A stretch of 64,000 bases of DNA, taken from the NCBI RefSeq assembly GCF_002224265.1, contig NZ_CP012881.1, positions 62,001 to 126,000 of the forward strand, written 5' to 3'. A program made the translations under genes and the position numbers. The stretch's first letter is position 1, and every line of letters starts with the position of its first letter. Of the stretch, positions 27,276 to 37,259 are shown in pieces. The notes under the pieces are model-generated. The model ran no database searches. It saw only the letters and a program-made list of their open reading frames with translations, and was not told where the DNA came from. This stretch comes from Vibrio vulnificus NBRC 15645 = ATCC 27562. Its GTDB lineage: Bacteria; Pseudomonadota; Gammaproteobacteria; Enterobacterales; Vibrionaceae.

Positions 27276-28260
27276 CGTGGCTCCTTATCAGCATCCAGAT
27301 AAAGATGGGTGCGCCAATGGTGGTGGTCATCACCCCCAGCGGCAGCTCTGCCGAATCCAATAAGGTTCTTGCCCAAATGTCAGAAAAAACCAATAACGTC
27401 GCCCCGGCAAACGCCGACATCGGCAACAAGAATCGGTTTTCTGAGCCAAACGCCATGCGCAGCAAATGAGGCACGACTAAACCAACAAAGCTGATAATAC
27501 CGCCAAGAGCCACCGCGCAGCCGATCAAGATGGAGACCGCCAAAATCAGCCGCCAACGTACCTTGTACACATCAACGCCCAGTTGCGCGGCGTGCGTTTC
27601 ACCCAGCATCAGTTTGTCCAACGTTTGCCCTTGCAGACAGAGCCAAACCAAGACCGGAAGCAATACAAGTGTCACCAGATGATGGTGCCAACTTGCCCCA
27701 CCAATGCTCCCCATTAACCAATACATCAGTTGACGCAAGCTGAGATCATCACTGAAATAAAAGGCCCAAGTGACAAACGCGCCCGATAAAATACCGAGTG
27801 CCACCCCCACAAGGAGCATTCTCGAGGTCGACAAGTGCATCGCTCTTGTCATCCCCACCAAAATCAACGTAAAGACCAAGGCACCAATGATCGCTGCCAG
27901 CATAAACACCGTTGGCGTCGGCATCACGGGTAATAAAAAGAGCGCAATCACCATGGCCAAACTCGCCCCACCGGAGATGCCTAACACACCAGGTTCAGCA
28001 AGCACATTGCCAAGTAAGACTTGTAATGTCGCCCCCGAGACAGCTAATGCCGCGCCGATCACCATTGCCGCCACCAGTCGCGGCAGACGCAGATCAACCA
28101 ACAGCTTATGTTCAAAACTGCTCAAGGAAGAAAACGGAGAAAGAAAGACTTCCCCCACCATCAAATAGAGAGCAGAGAGAATCAAAAGTACAGCCACCAT
28201 CACCAATAAGGTGGCTCGCCATCGCTTCTCTTTGTGGGCTATCAGTTGGTGCAGTTCCAT
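27265..28260 (-). CDS. btuC: Vitamin B12 ABC transporter permease
   Basis: 331 residues from ATG 28260, the normal BtuC length; the frame extends 29 codons further but that stretch covers a hairpin belonging to the upstream gene. About ten membrane helices in the FecCD/BtuC pattern, with [18 protein letters not shown] and the cytoplasmic coupling segment [12 protein letters not shown] that contacts BtuD. It forms the inner-membrane channel for cobalamin. No cobalamin riboswitch is seen upstream, although the import genes of many bacteria have one. It forms an operon with btuD. Confidence 0.93.
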   Translation of the reverse strand: MELHQLIAHKEKRWRATLLVMVAVLLILSALYLMVGEVFLSPFSSLSSFEHKLLVDLRLPRLVAAMVIGAALAVSGATLQVLLGNVLAEPGVLGISGGASLAMVIALFLLPVMPTPTVFMLAAIIGALVFTLILVGMTRAMHLSTSRMLLVGVALGILSGAFVTWAFYFSDDLSLRQLMYWLMGSIGGASWHHHLVTLVLLPVLVWLCLQGQTLDKLMLGETHAAQLGVDVYKVRWRLILAVSILIGCAVALGGIISFVGLVVPHLLRMAFGSENRFLLPMSAFAGATLLVFSDIWARTLLDSAELPLGVMTTTIGAPIFIWMLIRSHDAH

Positions 28261-28289
28261 GGGCAATGATTCAACTCGCTCGCTAAACA

Positions 28290-28317
28290 AAAGGCTTAAC
28301 TCTAACGTTAAGCCTTT
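28290..28317 (-). terminator. Terminator of astE
   Basis: AAAGGCTTAAC (28290-28300) and GTTAAGCCTTT (28307-28317) form a perfect 11-bp stem with a 6-nt loop. On the minus strand TTTTGTTT follows. It separates astE from btuC. Confidence 0.82.
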
Positions 28318-28379
28318 CAAAAATAAACCGTTAAACGCTTGCCACAACTGAACTTTCGTAAGAGGACAGCGGGAAATGA

Positions 28380-29408
28380 TTAATCGTAAACCAGTTGGTC
28401 ATCTTCAAAACGAGTTTTGACTTTGCAGACCATCAAGGCCGCGCGCTGGCCAATAGTGACTTTACGATTGGGAAAAACAATCGCTTCATTGTCGTTCTTC
28501 GCCATCAACGGCTTATCGCCATCATGACCAAACACTTCACCGTGCATAAATGAGGTAAAGTTTTCCACGCTATCATCAAAGCGGAAATCAAAATCCTCAT
28601 GTAAGCGCACGATAGTGCGGCTCACTCGGTAGGTAATCGCAGGCTTAGGCAAATGCTCTGGGGTCACTTCTGCGATTAAATCACGCATGGTCAAATCCAG
28701 CGCGGTAAAGCGCTCTAACTCATTCTCACCAATGCGAGCGACTCGGCCTAACTCCATCGTCAGTGCTTGAGCAGAATAGTATTCTGCACTAAACCAACTA
28801 AACGTGCTGGATGGTGAGTTAGAGAGCAGCAACGCTTCAACATGGCTGTGGTTGACAAAATCCACCAACGCTTTAGAGCGAGTCGGATGACGCGTTTTCG
28901 GACTGATCGCGAACGAGTAGTGCTTCGACGCTCGTATCGCACAATGCAAATCTAAGTGCCAACGGCTCTCTACCGGCGTGTTATCGAAAAATGCTTTCAC
29001 CAATAACTTCAGTTGATCGGCAATCACCAACTCTTTGCTTGGCTGATGCTCTTTTTCATCAAACAGACGATTGAGGTTTTCTTCAATAAAACGCGTATGC
29101 GCATTGGTCGCTTCTGGATGAGCAATGATAAATAGACAACGCGCTTGCACATCTTGAAAGCCCGTTTCGATATCGTGAACAATCTTGTCAATCAGTTCCA
29201 TCGGTGCAGTTTCATCACCGTGGATCCCTGACGATAAAATGATATTTTTCGTTTCCGCGCTGTTGTTTGCCGGAATGACTTCTAACACACCACGCTGATG
29301 CAGCTGCAATCTTACCCCATTGCTTAACGTCGTCGCTTTCGCCGCGACAGATTGCTGCATATTTAGGGTGTCTGACAAAAACGATTGGCGAAAGAGAGAA
29401 TTCGTCAT
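28380..29408 (-). CDS. astE: Succinylglutamate desuccinylase
   Basis: 342 residues of the AspA/AstE zinc carboxypeptidase-like family. The zinc site is visible as GIHGDET (His and Glu) and the later His in HLDLHCAIR, with a downstream catalytic Glu in TMELGR. It removes succinate from N-succinylglutamate, the final step of the arginine succinyltransferase (AST) pathway. The other ast genes are not in this window, and in Vibrio astE often stands apart from astCADB. AAGGAG precedes the ATG. It is monocistronic, with a terminator after it. Confidence 0.92.
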   Translation of the reverse strand: MTNSLFRQSFLSDTLNMQQSVAAKATTLSNGVRLQLHQRGVLEVIPANNSAETKNIILSSGIHGDETAPMELIDKIVHDIETGFQDVQARCLFIIAHPEATNAHTRFIEENLNRLFDEKEHQPSKELVIADQLKLLVKAFFDNTPVESRWHLDLHCAIRASKHYSFAISPKTRHPTRSKALVDFVNHSHVEALLLSNSPSSTFSWFSAEYYSAQALTMELGRVARIGENELERFTALDLTMRDLIAEVTPEHLPKPAITYRVSRTIVRLHEDFDFRFDDSVENFTSFMHGEVFGHDGDKPLMAKNDNEAIVFPNRKVTIGQRAALMVCKVKTRFEDDQLVYD

Positions 29409-29650
29409 GCGTTACTCCTTAATTGCACGGCGGTATGTTAATAAAATGTTCACAACATTTATGTTGCTAGGATCTCACTTATCAAGAGAAATCGAAGTTT
29501 TCACCGCAAAAAACCAAGAATTGCGTTCATTCCGGACGATTTGCAGATTGAGACCGTCATCACCGAACACTTTTTAAACAATAACAGTATGTTAGGGAGT
29601 GAACTCTACCACATCCCTAACCCTTTCCGTTATAACAAGATCACGGAATT

Positions 29651-31450
29651 TTATTTTCCGATCTGCGCTAACAGTTGTTCAAATTCATCCACTTTTTCAC
29701 GGATACGATCGATGCTCTGTTGCCAGAAATCCGCTTGCGTCAGATCCATTTGCAGACGCTGCGCGACCACATCTTCCGCCATCATTGCCCCTGTATCTCG
29801 CAGCAAAGCGACGTAATCACGATAGAATGACTCTCCCTTTGCCGCGCGCTGAGCGTAGATGCCTTTCGAGAAAAGGTAACCAAACAAATAGGGGTAGTTG
29901 TAGAAACTGATTTCTGAAATCGAGAAATGAAGTTTGCTGGCCCAGAAATAGGGGTCGGATTCTGACATTGAATCGCCATACCAGGCTTGCCAAGTTTCAC
30001 TCATCAACTGGCAAATATCATCCGCCGACAATTCACCGCTGGCACGACGCTCATAGAACGCTTTTTCAAATTCGTAACGCACAGGAATGTTGATGGTGAG
30101 CGCGTAAGCAGAAGAGAGCTCTTCCCACAACATTTCCAATTTCTCTTCAGCGGTGGCAGCTTGTGCAATCAAATAATCCTGAACAATGTTTTCCGCAAAA
30201 ATAGACGCGGTTTCTGCCAGTGTCATTGGGTAACGCGTTTGGCAAAGGGGCATGTCTTTCATCACCCAGTTGTGGAACGCGTGCCCGAGTTCATGGGCCA
30301 AAGTCAGCAGATCTGAACGGCTGCCCGACCAAGTCATAAACACCAGCGGTGTACGGGTGGCTGCTAGTTTAGTGCAATACGCACCGAGGCGTTTGTTTTC
30401 CGAAGGCGCGGCATCAATCCAGCCATTTTCCACCATGAGGTCAACAAAGCTTGCCATTTCTGGGTTGACTTGTGCAAACGCATTGCGGATTACCTCAATC
30501 GCTTCATCAAAGCCATACACTTTGGCTTCGCCGTCAAACGCCGGCATTGCAGCCAAGTGATTCCAAGGCTTCATCGCCTCTAAGCCGTGCACTCGCGCCA
30601 TTAGCTTCCCAGCTTTCTGGCCAACCGAGCGACTTTCCTTTGCCACGGAGATCATGGTTTCTAAGGTTTGTGCCTCAATACGACTCTCATAGAGGCTCGG
30701 CTCTAAGAAGTGGATCTTGCGTTGGTGCGAGCGCTTTTGATATTCGGTTAAACGCCAGCCAGAAAGGGCATTCAAAATTGCCGCAAAGGTTTCACGGTGT
30801 GTCGCCATCGCGTTTTGAATCCCACGCCACGCAGGTTCTTGACGAGAGAATTCTGCCCCATAAAGCAAGCTGGCGGCTTGAGAAAATCCAAGCGTTTCTT
30901 GTTTACCGTCTTCGGTATCTAGGGAGATTTTTAAGGTGCCAGTTAGGTTGTCGTAGAGACGGCCCCAACCATCGCGCCCGTCCACTTGCATCGCAGAAAG
31001 CAGTTGTTCCTCAGACACACTCAAGCTTTGATCCGCCAGCTTACGCAGCTGAGCAATGGAAAATACCTGACCAGCTACATCGGGATTATTGCTCTCTAAA
31101 ACGTCGGCGATGAAATCGTCATCTGCGTGCATTAGCGCCAGTTGGTATGGGCTAAATGCCTGTTCCATTTCAGAACTTAGCTTGGCCATGCGTCCAACCA
31201 AAGCTTTGGCTTGAGGATGAGTCACATCCACCGAGGTATAACAGTTGGCAAAGGTGTAAACCGTCGAAAGTAAACGCCCTGCGGCTTCTCGGGTGACGAT
31301 GGCATTTTGCATCACGCTCACCACTTCACGCTGTGACGCTTGTGTATTGAGCAGTTTGATGCACTGCTCGATCAGTTCGATATCTTGTTCGATACGAACA
31401 TCGTTTAAATCTGCATAGGCAATAGAAAGATCCCAGCTTGGCGCGGTCAT
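29651..31450 (-). CDS. M3-family oligoendopeptidase (PepF-like)
   Basis: 599 residues, cytosolic, with the thermolysin-like zinc site HELGHAFH at about residue 385 and the downstream Glu in TLAETASIF that completes the metal ligands. Helical domains on each side restrict access to short peptides. It matches oligoendopeptidase F of the M3B group. Role: breakdown of oligopeptides from import or turnover. It lies between cobC and astE on the same strand, 24 bp after cobC, so it might be transcribed with the cob genes, but no functional link is evident. Confidence 0.9.
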   Translation of the reverse strand: MTAPSWDLSIAYADLNDVRIEQDIELIEQCIKLLNTQASQREVVSVMQNAIVTREAAGRLLSTVYTFANCYTSVDVTHPQAKALVGRMAKLSSEMEQAFSPYQLALMHADDDFIADVLESNNPDVAGQVFSIAQLRKLADQSLSVSEEQLLSAMQVDGRDGWGRLYDNLTGTLKISLDTEDGKQETLGFSQAASLLYGAEFSRQEPAWRGIQNAMATHRETFAAILNALSGWRLTEYQKRSHQRKIHFLEPSLYESRIEAQTLETMISVAKESRSVGQKAGKLMARVHGLEAMKPWNHLAAMPAFDGEAKVYGFDEAIEVIRNAFAQVNPEMASFVDLMVENGWIDAAPSENKRLGAYCTKLAATRTPLVFMTWSGSRSDLLTLAHELGHAFHNWVMKDMPLCQTRYPMTLAETASIFAENIVQDYLIAQAATAEEKLEMLWEELSSAYALTINIPVRYEFEKAFYERRASGELSADDICQLMSETWQAWYGDSMSESDPYFWASKLHFSISEISFYNYPYLFGYLFSKGIYAQRAAKGESFYRDYVALLRDTGAMMAEDVVAQRLQMDLTQADFWQQSIDRIREKVDEFEQLLAQIGK

Positions 31451-31474
31451 TCTGTGTTCCTTATGAATCTGTGA

Positions 31475-32113
31475 CTAATCGACTGGATGATTCGTCTGTT
31501 CTTCCCTGATAGAGAGAGGCATCCCGATCATTTTGACTGTCGGAAACTGCGTTTGGTCACTATCGGTAAAAATCGTTATGTGTGTCAGACTTGCGTTCTC
31601 AATGGCCAAGGTTTGATACCAGTGAGGGCGTTGCCAGTCTACACCCAAAAGGTGAGCTAAGATAAGTCGAATTACACCACCATGAGTGATGATTAACACT
31701 TTGCGATGTTCTGTGCTGATGATTTGCGACCAGCACTGCACTACCCTTTTCTGAAATTCCGCCAATGTCTCGCCCTTTGGCAAAGAGGCATTGGCAGGAT
31801 CTTGCCAAAAGGCGTTGAGGAGAGGCCACGGATAGTCTTGAGTAGCAAAAGGCACTCCGTCTAACAGACCAAAGTCCATCTCTTGTAAGTCTGCTTGCAA
31901 TCGAATTGGCCAATCGTGCTGTTGACCAAGCAACTCAGCCAACTCATGGCATCTCGAGAGAGGCGAGCTCACGATGAGTTCAACATCATCATGCTGAGCG
32001 AACAACGCCTCGGCAATCGCTTGCTGACGAGCCGCCGGTACCTTGGCATCGGTTCGACCAAATAAACCCGCTTCCGCTGCCGTTTTGCCATGACGCAGTA
32101 AGATCACTTCCAT
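31475..32113 (-). CDS. cobC: Alpha-ribazole phosphatase (histidine phosphatase)
   Basis: 212 residues with the phosphoglycerate-mutase-like RHG motif at residues 7-9 (LLRHGKT) and the second catalytic His in ITHGG. CobC removes phosphate from alpha-ribazole-5'-phosphate or the cobalamin phosphate in nucleotide-loop assembly. The assignment within this broad phosphatase superfamily depends on its place: it follows cobU by 9 bp in a cobT-cobS-cobU-cobC run. Cytosolic. Confidence 0.87.
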   Translation of the reverse strand: MEVILLRHGKTAAEAGLFGRTDAKVPAARQQAIAEALFAQHDDVELIVSSPLSRCHELAELLGQQHDWPIRLQADLQEMDFGLLDGVPFATQDYPWPLLNAFWQDPANASLPKGETLAEFQKRVVQCWSQIISTEHRKVLIITHGGVIRLILAHLLGVDWQRPHWYQTLAIENASLTHITIFTDSDQTQFPTVKMIGMPLSIREEQTNHPVD

Positions 32114-32122
32114 CGCTTTTCC

Positions 32123-32683
32123 CTATTGATGACCACTCGATTTCAATACAAGGGGTAACCCCGCCGCGACCAGAGTGACGTTGTCACACACCTGAGCAAG
32201 TGACTGATTCATACGACCTGCATTATCCACAAATAGACGGCTGATTTGCCCTAAAGGCACCACGCCTAGCCCCACTTCATTAGAGACCAAAATGATCTGT
32301 GCCGGGCTTTCTTTCACAACGGATGCCAACTGGGCAACCTTTTGCTCCAGTTTTTCATTGCTCGCATGCTCGCCAAACTCAAACAGCCAGTTATTGAGCC
32401 ACACCGTTAAACAATCCACCAGCACCACATCGTCAGCACCAAACTGCGAGAGCCGCTCTGCTAAGTACAGCGGCGCCTCATATTCACACCAACCTTGTCC
32501 ACGTTGCTGTTGGTGATGGTAAATTCGCTCTGCCATTTCTTGATCAAAAGGCACCGCCGTGGCGACGTAGTGGCATTTGGCATCATGTTGTTGAGACCAT
32601 TGCCGCGCAAGCTGTTCAGCAAAACGAGATTTACCCGAGCGCGCCCCACCCAACACCAGCGCTTTATTGGTTGAACAACTCAT
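32123..32683 (-). CDS. cobU: Adenosylcobinamide kinase / GTP:cobinamide-P guanylyltransferase
   Basis: 186 residues from ATG 32683, two bases after the cobS stop; the frame extends upstream into cobS. The P-loop GGARSGKS is at residues 11-18, followed by VATAVPFDQEMAERI and the conserved His-containing loop HHQQQRGQ that takes up guanylate. It phosphorylates adenosylcobinamide and converts it to adenosyl-GDP-cobinamide. With CobS and CobT it supports salvage of cobinamide taken up by BtuCD. Length and motifs match CobU. Confidence 0.94.
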   Translation of the reverse strand: MSCSTNKALVLGGARSGKSRFAEQLARQWSQQHDAKCHYVATAVPFDQEMAERIYHHQQQRGQGWCEYEAPLYLAERLSQFGADDVVLVDCLTVWLNNWLFEFGEHASNEKLEQKVAQLASVVKESPAQIILVSNEVGLGVVPLGQISRLFVDNAGRMNQSLAQVCDNVTLVAAGLPLVLKSSGHQ

Positions 32684-32685
32684 CG

Positions 32686-33453
32686 TCACTGCACCACCGC
32701 AATCAGAACTAAATAGATGCCTAGTTCCATCAATTGTTGAGCCCCACCCAAGCAATCTCCGGTAAAGCCGCCCAAACGCGCTAGCAGCCAACGTTTAAAT
32801 GCCCAGCGGAAGAGGATCGCAAATAAAATCAATAGTAAACCGACACCCAGCCCTAAGCTGATCGCCGCTAATACCCCCGTTAGGATCAGTATCGCCAGCT
32901 CCGTGGAGGATTGTGCATTCGCCAATGGCTTGCTTTTACTGGTATCGCTGTCAGAGACATAGGGCATGTCGTAAATCAGTGTGGCGGCAACAGCTCGGCT
33001 CAAGGTGTAGGCGACAACAATCATCAAGCCAAAGTCGGGTTGACGTGCCAACGTGGTGAGAAAAACGAACTTACCAATAAGCGCCATGGTCAATGTGGCG
33101 CTGCCATAGGTTCCGATGCGGCTGTCCTTCATGATGGTGAGGCGTTTGTCGAGCGTCATCCCCCCACCAATGCCATCCGCCATGTCAGTGAGTCCATCTT
33201 CATGGAAGGCGCCTGTCAGCAGTAAGCTAAACGCCATCATCAGGACAATCGCCACCTGATAAGGGAAAAACAGCGATGCAAACGCATAAATCAGTACGCA
33301 CAGTAAGCCAAGCAATGTACCGACTAAAGCAAAGTAACGCCCAGCCTGATTCATTCTTTCATCACTATACGGTGTTGATTTGGGCACGGGCAGGCGGCTA
33401 AAAAAGCTCACCGCCAAACAAAACAATTGATACTGATACTGCCAGGTTTTCAT
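32686..33453 (-). CDS. cobS: Adenosylcobinamide-GDP ribazoletransferase (cobalamin synthase)
   Basis: 255 residues with six to seven membrane helices. The family motif FHEDGLTDMADGIGGG (about residues 83-98) carries the Asp residues that bind Mg2+. It joins adenosyl-GDP-cobinamide and alpha-ribazole (phosphate) at the inner membrane, the last step of cobalamin assembly. Its start lies one base after the cobT stop, so the two are co-translated. Length agrees with E. coli CobS (247). Confidence 0.95.
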   Translation of the reverse strand: MKTWQYQYQLFCLAVSFFSRLPVPKSTPYSDERMNQAGRYFALVGTLLGLLCVLIYAFASLFFPYQVAIVLMMAFSLLLTGAFHEDGLTDMADGIGGGMTLDKRLTIMKDSRIGTYGSATLTMALIGKFVFLTTLARQPDFGLMIVVAYTLSRAVAATLIYDMPYVSDSDTSKSKPLANAQSSTELAILILTGVLAAISLGLGVGLLLILFAILFRWAFKRWLLARLGGFTGDCLGGAQQLMELGIYLVLIAVVQ

Positions 33454-33454
33454 A

Positions 33455-34483
33455 TCAAACCGTTACTCCTGCGCTTTCAAAGCTTGCCATATTGTTATAA
33501 AACTGCGCCGCCGCTTTTAATAGTGGGTACGCCAGCGCGGCTCCTGTTCCTTCACCAAGACGCAGCCCCAAATCCAGCAAAGGCTTAGCTTCAAGAAGTG
33601 ACAAAACAATTTGGTGCCCCTGTTCTTCGGAGCGATGAGCGAACAACAAATAGTCTCTCACCTCCGGTTTCAGCAACGTCGCGATATAGGCCGCAACCGA
33701 AACAATAAAACCGTCCACCAGCACTGGGGTTTTATGCTCAGCAGCAGCGATAAACGCGCCAGCCATGGTCACGATCTCAAACCCGCCAACTTCAGCGAGA
33801 ATCGCATTAACCGATTGACCTTCACAGCGCCCCACGCCTTGCGCCACGACTTTAATTTTGTGCGACAACTGCTCTTCACTGATGCCTGTACCTCGGCCAA
33901 CACAGTGATCCACTTCGCGGCCAGATAATGCACTGAGCAGTGCCGCGGCAGAGCTGGTGTTGGCAATGCCCATTTCTCCAAACATCAATAAATCCGCACC
34001 TTGAGCAATTTTCTCTGCCGCTATTTGTTGACCATTGTGCAAAGCTTGTTCGACTTGATCCGCCGTCATGGCCGACTCAATGGCAAAGTTGGCGGTGCGA
34101 GAGCCCAAACGACGTAAGATGAGATTCGGTGCATCACTGTCGACAGGCAACAAAATGCCACAATCAACCACCGTCAGGTCGATGTTATGAAGCGCGCAAA
34201 AGCAGTTTATCGCCGCACCACCTTCGAGAAAATTCAATACCATTTGTTGTGTCACCGCACTCGGTGCGATGCTCACCCCTTCATCGGCGACACCGTGGTC
34301 TCCAGCAAAAAGCAGCATCTGCGGCTGCTTGATCTCAATATGCGTCGCCGCTTGCTCTTTACCTTGGCTCTGGATAAGTGCCAATTGTAAAGCAACTTGC
34401 TCGAGTTGCCCCAGTGCGCCTAGCGGTTTGGTTTTGTTGTCGATGATGTGCTGGATCTCAGCGGCAAATTGTTGCTCTAGCAT
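33455..34483 (-). CDS. cobT: Nicotinate-nucleotide-dimethylbenzimidazole phosphoribosyltransferase
   Basis: 342 residues. It activates the lower-ligand base to alpha-ribazole-phosphate. Recognisable segments are [38 protein letters not shown] and, near the C-terminus, [14 protein letters not shown] with the catalytic Glu. First gene of cobTSU(C) on the minus strand. Only the late steps are encoded here, so the organism probably salvages corrinoids and cannot make the ring with these genes alone. No cobalamin riboswitch signature was found in the 300 bp upstream. Confidence 0.95.
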   Translation of the reverse strand: MLEQQFAAEIQHIIDNKTKPLGALGQLEQVALQLALIQSQGKEQAATHIEIKQPQMLLFAGDHGVADEGVSIAPSAVTQQMVLNFLEGGAAINCFCALHNIDLTVVDCGILLPVDSDAPNLILRRLGSRTANFAIESAMTADQVEQALHNGQQIAAEKIAQGADLLMFGEMGIANTSSAAALLSALSGREVDHCVGRGTGISEEQLSHKIKVVAQGVGRCEGQSVNAILAEVGGFEIVTMAGAFIAAAEHKTPVLVDGFIVSVAAYIATLLKPEVRDYLLFAHRSEEQGHQIVLSLLEAKPLLDLGLRLGEGTGAALAYPLLKAAAQFYNNMASFESAGVTV

Positions 34484-34802
34484 AACGGTCCCTGTTGGTG
34501 TCGAAGTGGCGTAAAAACAAGAAGTTCTTTAGTGTACAGGTGAAGGAATCGGGGAGAAAGAGTCAAGATACGCTTCATCGAGAGAAATGGTGGTCGAGAA
34601 CCATTTTCTGCTGAGCGCCCATTTTGCTGATCACGACTTAACCGTGGCCATCTGTGCGCATCGATTTTCTCAAATTGCGAATCAAAACCGCATTTTTTGC
34701 ACAAAGCGGGCGGTTTCAGCATTCAACATCCCCTAAATGGCGTTCAGATGATGGCATAAGATATGCAGTGATGTTCTCGTCTCCAACACTGAGGTACACA
34801 CT
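34484..34802. other. 319-bp intergenic region upstream of cobT
   Basis: It carries the promoters of cobT (minus) and of the 30-codon ORF at 34803 (plus). A 7-bp hairpin (AAATGGT 34585-34591 with ACCATTT 34600-34606) lies about 100 bp before cobT. I looked for the conserved B12-box of cobalamin riboswitches on the minus strand and did not find it. Confidence 0.5.
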
Positions 34803-34895
34803 ATGTTTGCCAATCAAAGCCGTAAACCGAAGAAATCGGGTGGCGATGCGAAGCGCCCTCAGAGCAATCGACAAGTTCCATTGTCGATGACCTAA
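34803..34895 (+). CDS. Candidate small basic protein, 30 aa
   Basis: A 30-codon ORF, ATG 34803 to TAA 34895, with TGAGGT 8 nt upstream and a strong Rho-independent terminator beginning 9 bp after the stop. A TAAGAT element at 34757-34762 could be the -10. The product is extremely basic and polar (SRKPKKSGGDAKRPQSNRQ), without membrane helix. It could be a small nucleic-acid- or ribosome-associated protein, or the RNA itself could be the product. I recognise no family. The compact promoter-SD-ORF-terminator layout is the only support. Confidence 0.45.
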   Translation: MFANQSRKPKKSGGDAKRPQSNRQVPLSMT

Positions 34896-34904
34896 CTCCC
34901 ACAC

Positions 34905-34929
34905 AAGGCCCTTTCGGGCCTTTTCTTTT
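34905..34929 (+). terminator. Terminator of the 30-codon ORF
   Basis: AAGGCCC (34905-34911) and GGGCCTT (34916-34922) with loop TTTC, then TTCTTTT. Confidence 0.9.
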
Positions 34930-35020
34930 GTTACCGCCATCAAACCCTCGAACGCTTTCCATTGCTAAACTCAAGAGAGTTCAACAAGATAACCCTCTTG
35001 ATGGTTTTAGGAGCAACACG

Positions 35021-35719
35021 ATGACGATTCGTGGTGAAAACACAGCAGTCATAGTCGCTGGCGGAACTGGCCTTGTGGGGTCGCAATTGATTGAACAGAT
35101 CTTACCGCATGAGGCAATCAGTACACTTTACGCCTTAACTCGCCGCCAAATTACCGTCAACATTCCCCAAGCGATCAAACTCGTTAATCTGATTGAGCCC
35201 GATCTGCTCATCTCCGATTGGCCAGATGAAAGAGCGAGGCCCACGGTAGGCTTCATCTGTTTAGGAACAACCAAAAAGCAAGCCGGAAGCCGAGAGCAAT
35301 TGCGTCAGATTGATGTTGAACTGGTGTGCCAAGTCGCTCAAACCATGAAACTGCTTGGTGTCACGCGAGTCGCGGTGGTATCAAGCCTTGGCGCAGACGC
35401 ACAATCGCGCTTCCATTACCTCAAATGTAAAGGACAGATGGAACGTGCTCTGATGAATATGGGCTTTGAACAGCTTGTTATCGTTCGTCCCGGCCCACTC
35501 AAGGGCCAACGCCACGCCTCGCGCAGTGATGAAAAATGGTTGCAACGCCTGATGCGCCCGTTTATTCCCTTCATGCGCGGCAAGCTCCGCAATTACACGC
35601 CTATCGATGCCAAAGAGGTCGCGCTAGCCATGCTCTATCGTGTTTTTGCACCTCATCCACAGAAAGTGGAAATTTTGCATAAAAACGAAATGGTTAAATT
35701 GCTCGAACAATACCGCTAA
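35021..35719 (+). CDS. NAD(P)-binding Rossmann protein (atypical SDR, HTATIP2/NmrA-like)
   Basis: 232 residues from ATG 35021, which follows an excellent AGGAG; the longer frame upstream has no such site. The N-terminus has the dinucleotide motif GGTGLVGSQL at residues 14-23. It continues with GFICLGTTKKQAGS, VVSSLGADAQS, and YLKCKGQMERAL with the Y-x3-K pattern of short-chain dehydrogenases. It belongs to the HTATIP2-like group of atypical SDRs, which often bind NADP(H) without a known reaction. It lies 73 bp upstream of sbcB on the same strand. Function unknown. Confidence 0.85.
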   Translation: MTIRGENTAVIVAGGTGLVGSQLIEQILPHEAISTLYALTRRQITVNIPQAIKLVNLIEPDLLISDWPDERARPTVGFICLGTTKKQAGSREQLRQIDVELVCQVAQTMKLLGVTRVAVVSSLGADAQSRFHYLKCKGQMERALMNMGFEQLVIVRPGPLKGQRHASRSDEKWLQRLMRPFIPFMRGKLRNYTPIDAKEVALAMLYRVFAPHPQKVEILHKNEMVKLLEQYR

Positions 35720-35792
35720 ACACGGGAACTCATTGCCAGCAAGGGCTCACAATGGTCTAATACACGCTTCGTTTGAACGCTAGGTAAGCCGA

Positions 35793-37214
35793 ATGCAGCA
35801 AGACAATCAGCCCACTTTCTTCTTTTTTGACTATGAGACTTGGGGAACCAGCCCAGCAAAAGATCGCCCATCGCAATTTGCTGGCGTTCGTACCGATGAC
35901 AACTTCAATATCATCGGCGAACCATTGGTAATTTATTGTCGCCCACCTGCCGATTATTTACCGGCCCCCGAAGCCGCGCTCATTACCGGAATTACGCCGC
36001 AAAAAGCGCAGAAAGAAGGCTTACCAGAGCCAGAATTCATCGCTAAAATCCACGCAGAGTTGTCGCGCCCGAACACCACGAGCCTCGGCTACAACAGTAT
36101 TCGCTTCGATGACGAAGTCACGCGTTACACCTGCTATCGCAATTTCCTCGATCCCTATTCATGGAGCTGGCAAAACGGCAATTCACGCTGGGATCTGCTT
36201 GATGTGATGCGAGCTTGTCACGCATTAAGACCGGAAGGGGTGGAATGGCCGGAAAATGAAGAAGGCTTTACCAGCTTTAAACTGGAGCACCTTTCGGTAG
36301 CGAATGGCATTGAACACAGTAACGCGCATGATGCGATGGCCGATGTAATCGCCACCATCGAAATGGCGAAAAAAGTCAAAGCCGCGCAACCCAAATTGTT
36401 TGATTACTTCTTTAGCATGCGCCATAAGCGTAAGCTCAATGAGTTGATCGATATTGTTAACATGACCCCTTTGATGCATGTCTCTGGCATGTTAGGCCGT
36501 GAATGCCAATACACCAGTTGGATTGTGCCATTAGCTTGGCACCCGACCAACAACAATGCGGTGATTGTGGTCGACTTAGCCAAAGATCCTCAACCCCTCT
36601 TCGATTTGGATGCCGATGCGCTGCATGAGCGTCTTTACACACGTCATGATGAGCTGGGTGACTTACTGCCTGTGCCAGTTAAACTGGTGCATTTGAATAA
36701 GTGCCCGATTTTAGCACCCGCCAAAACCCTCACAGCGGAGAACGCCACCAATATTGGCATCGACCGAGAACAATGTTTGGCAAACTTAGCCCTTATTCGC
36801 CAGCACCCAGAAGTGCGAGAAAAGTTGGTGCAGCTGTTCTCAATTGAACGCGAGTTTGAGAAAAGTCATGATGTCGATACCCTGTTGTACGACGGTTTCT
36901 TCTCGCCTGCCGACAAAGCCTCGATGGACATTATCCGCCAAACCGATCCAACTCACCTTGCCGCTTTGGACATCACGTTCAACGATAAACGCATCGAACC
37001 GCTGCTGTTTCGCTACCGTGCGCGCAATTACCCATGGACGTTGGATGAGAACGAACAGCGCCGTTGGGCGAATCATTGCCGCGAATACTTCGAAAGTCGA
37101 ATTGAAGAGTACATGCTTAATTTGGAAAACTTAGTTCACGAACATGAAAGTGACGAAAAGAAAATGGCGATATTAAAATCCGTGTACCGCTATACTGAGA
37201 GCTTGATCTCATAA
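35793..37214 (+). CDS. sbcB: Exodeoxyribonuclease I
   Basis: 473 residues. The DEDD exonuclease domain opens with FFDYETWGTSP (Asp and Glu of motif I) and has GYNSIRFDDEV (motif II) and NAHDAMADV (motif III). SH3-like and C-terminal helical regions, which contact SSB, follow. It degrades single-stranded DNA 3' to 5', acting in recombination and mismatch repair. Length equals E. coli ExoI (475). It appears to be monocistronic or co-transcribed with the SDR gene upstream. Confidence 0.96.
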   Translation: MQQDNQPTFFFFDYETWGTSPAKDRPSQFAGVRTDDNFNIIGEPLVIYCRPPADYLPAPEAALITGITPQKAQKEGLPEPEFIAKIHAELSRPNTTSLGYNSIRFDDEVTRYTCYRNFLDPYSWSWQNGNSRWDLLDVMRACHALRPEGVEWPENEEGFTSFKLEHLSVANGIEHSNAHDAMADVIATIEMAKKVKAAQPKLFDYFFSMRHKRKLNELIDIVNMTPLMHVSGMLGRECQYTSWIVPLAWHPTNNNAVIVVDLAKDPQPLFDLDADALHERLYTRHDELGDLLPVPVKLVHLNKCPILAPAKTLTAENATNIGIDREQCLANLALIRQHPEVREKLVQLFSIEREFEKSHDVDTLLYDGFFSPADKASMDIIRQTDPTHLAALDITFNDKRIEPLLFRYRARNYPWTLDENEQRRWANHCREYFESRIEEYMLNLENLVHEHESDEKKMAILKSVYRYTESLIS

Positions 37215-37259
37215 TTGCCGGGAGCGAAACGCTCCCACATTAAGAATGACTCCCAAACT

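Noticed and set aside
29591..29621. Hairpin GTTAGGGA...TCCCTAAC after the oligopeptidase gene
   Set aside because: The stem is 8 bp but the loop is 15 nt and no T run follows on the minus strand, so I did not annotate a terminator.
34484..34760. Cobalamin riboswitch upstream of cobT
   Set aside because: Searched by eye for the B12-box and found no convincing match; only a short 7-bp hairpin is present.
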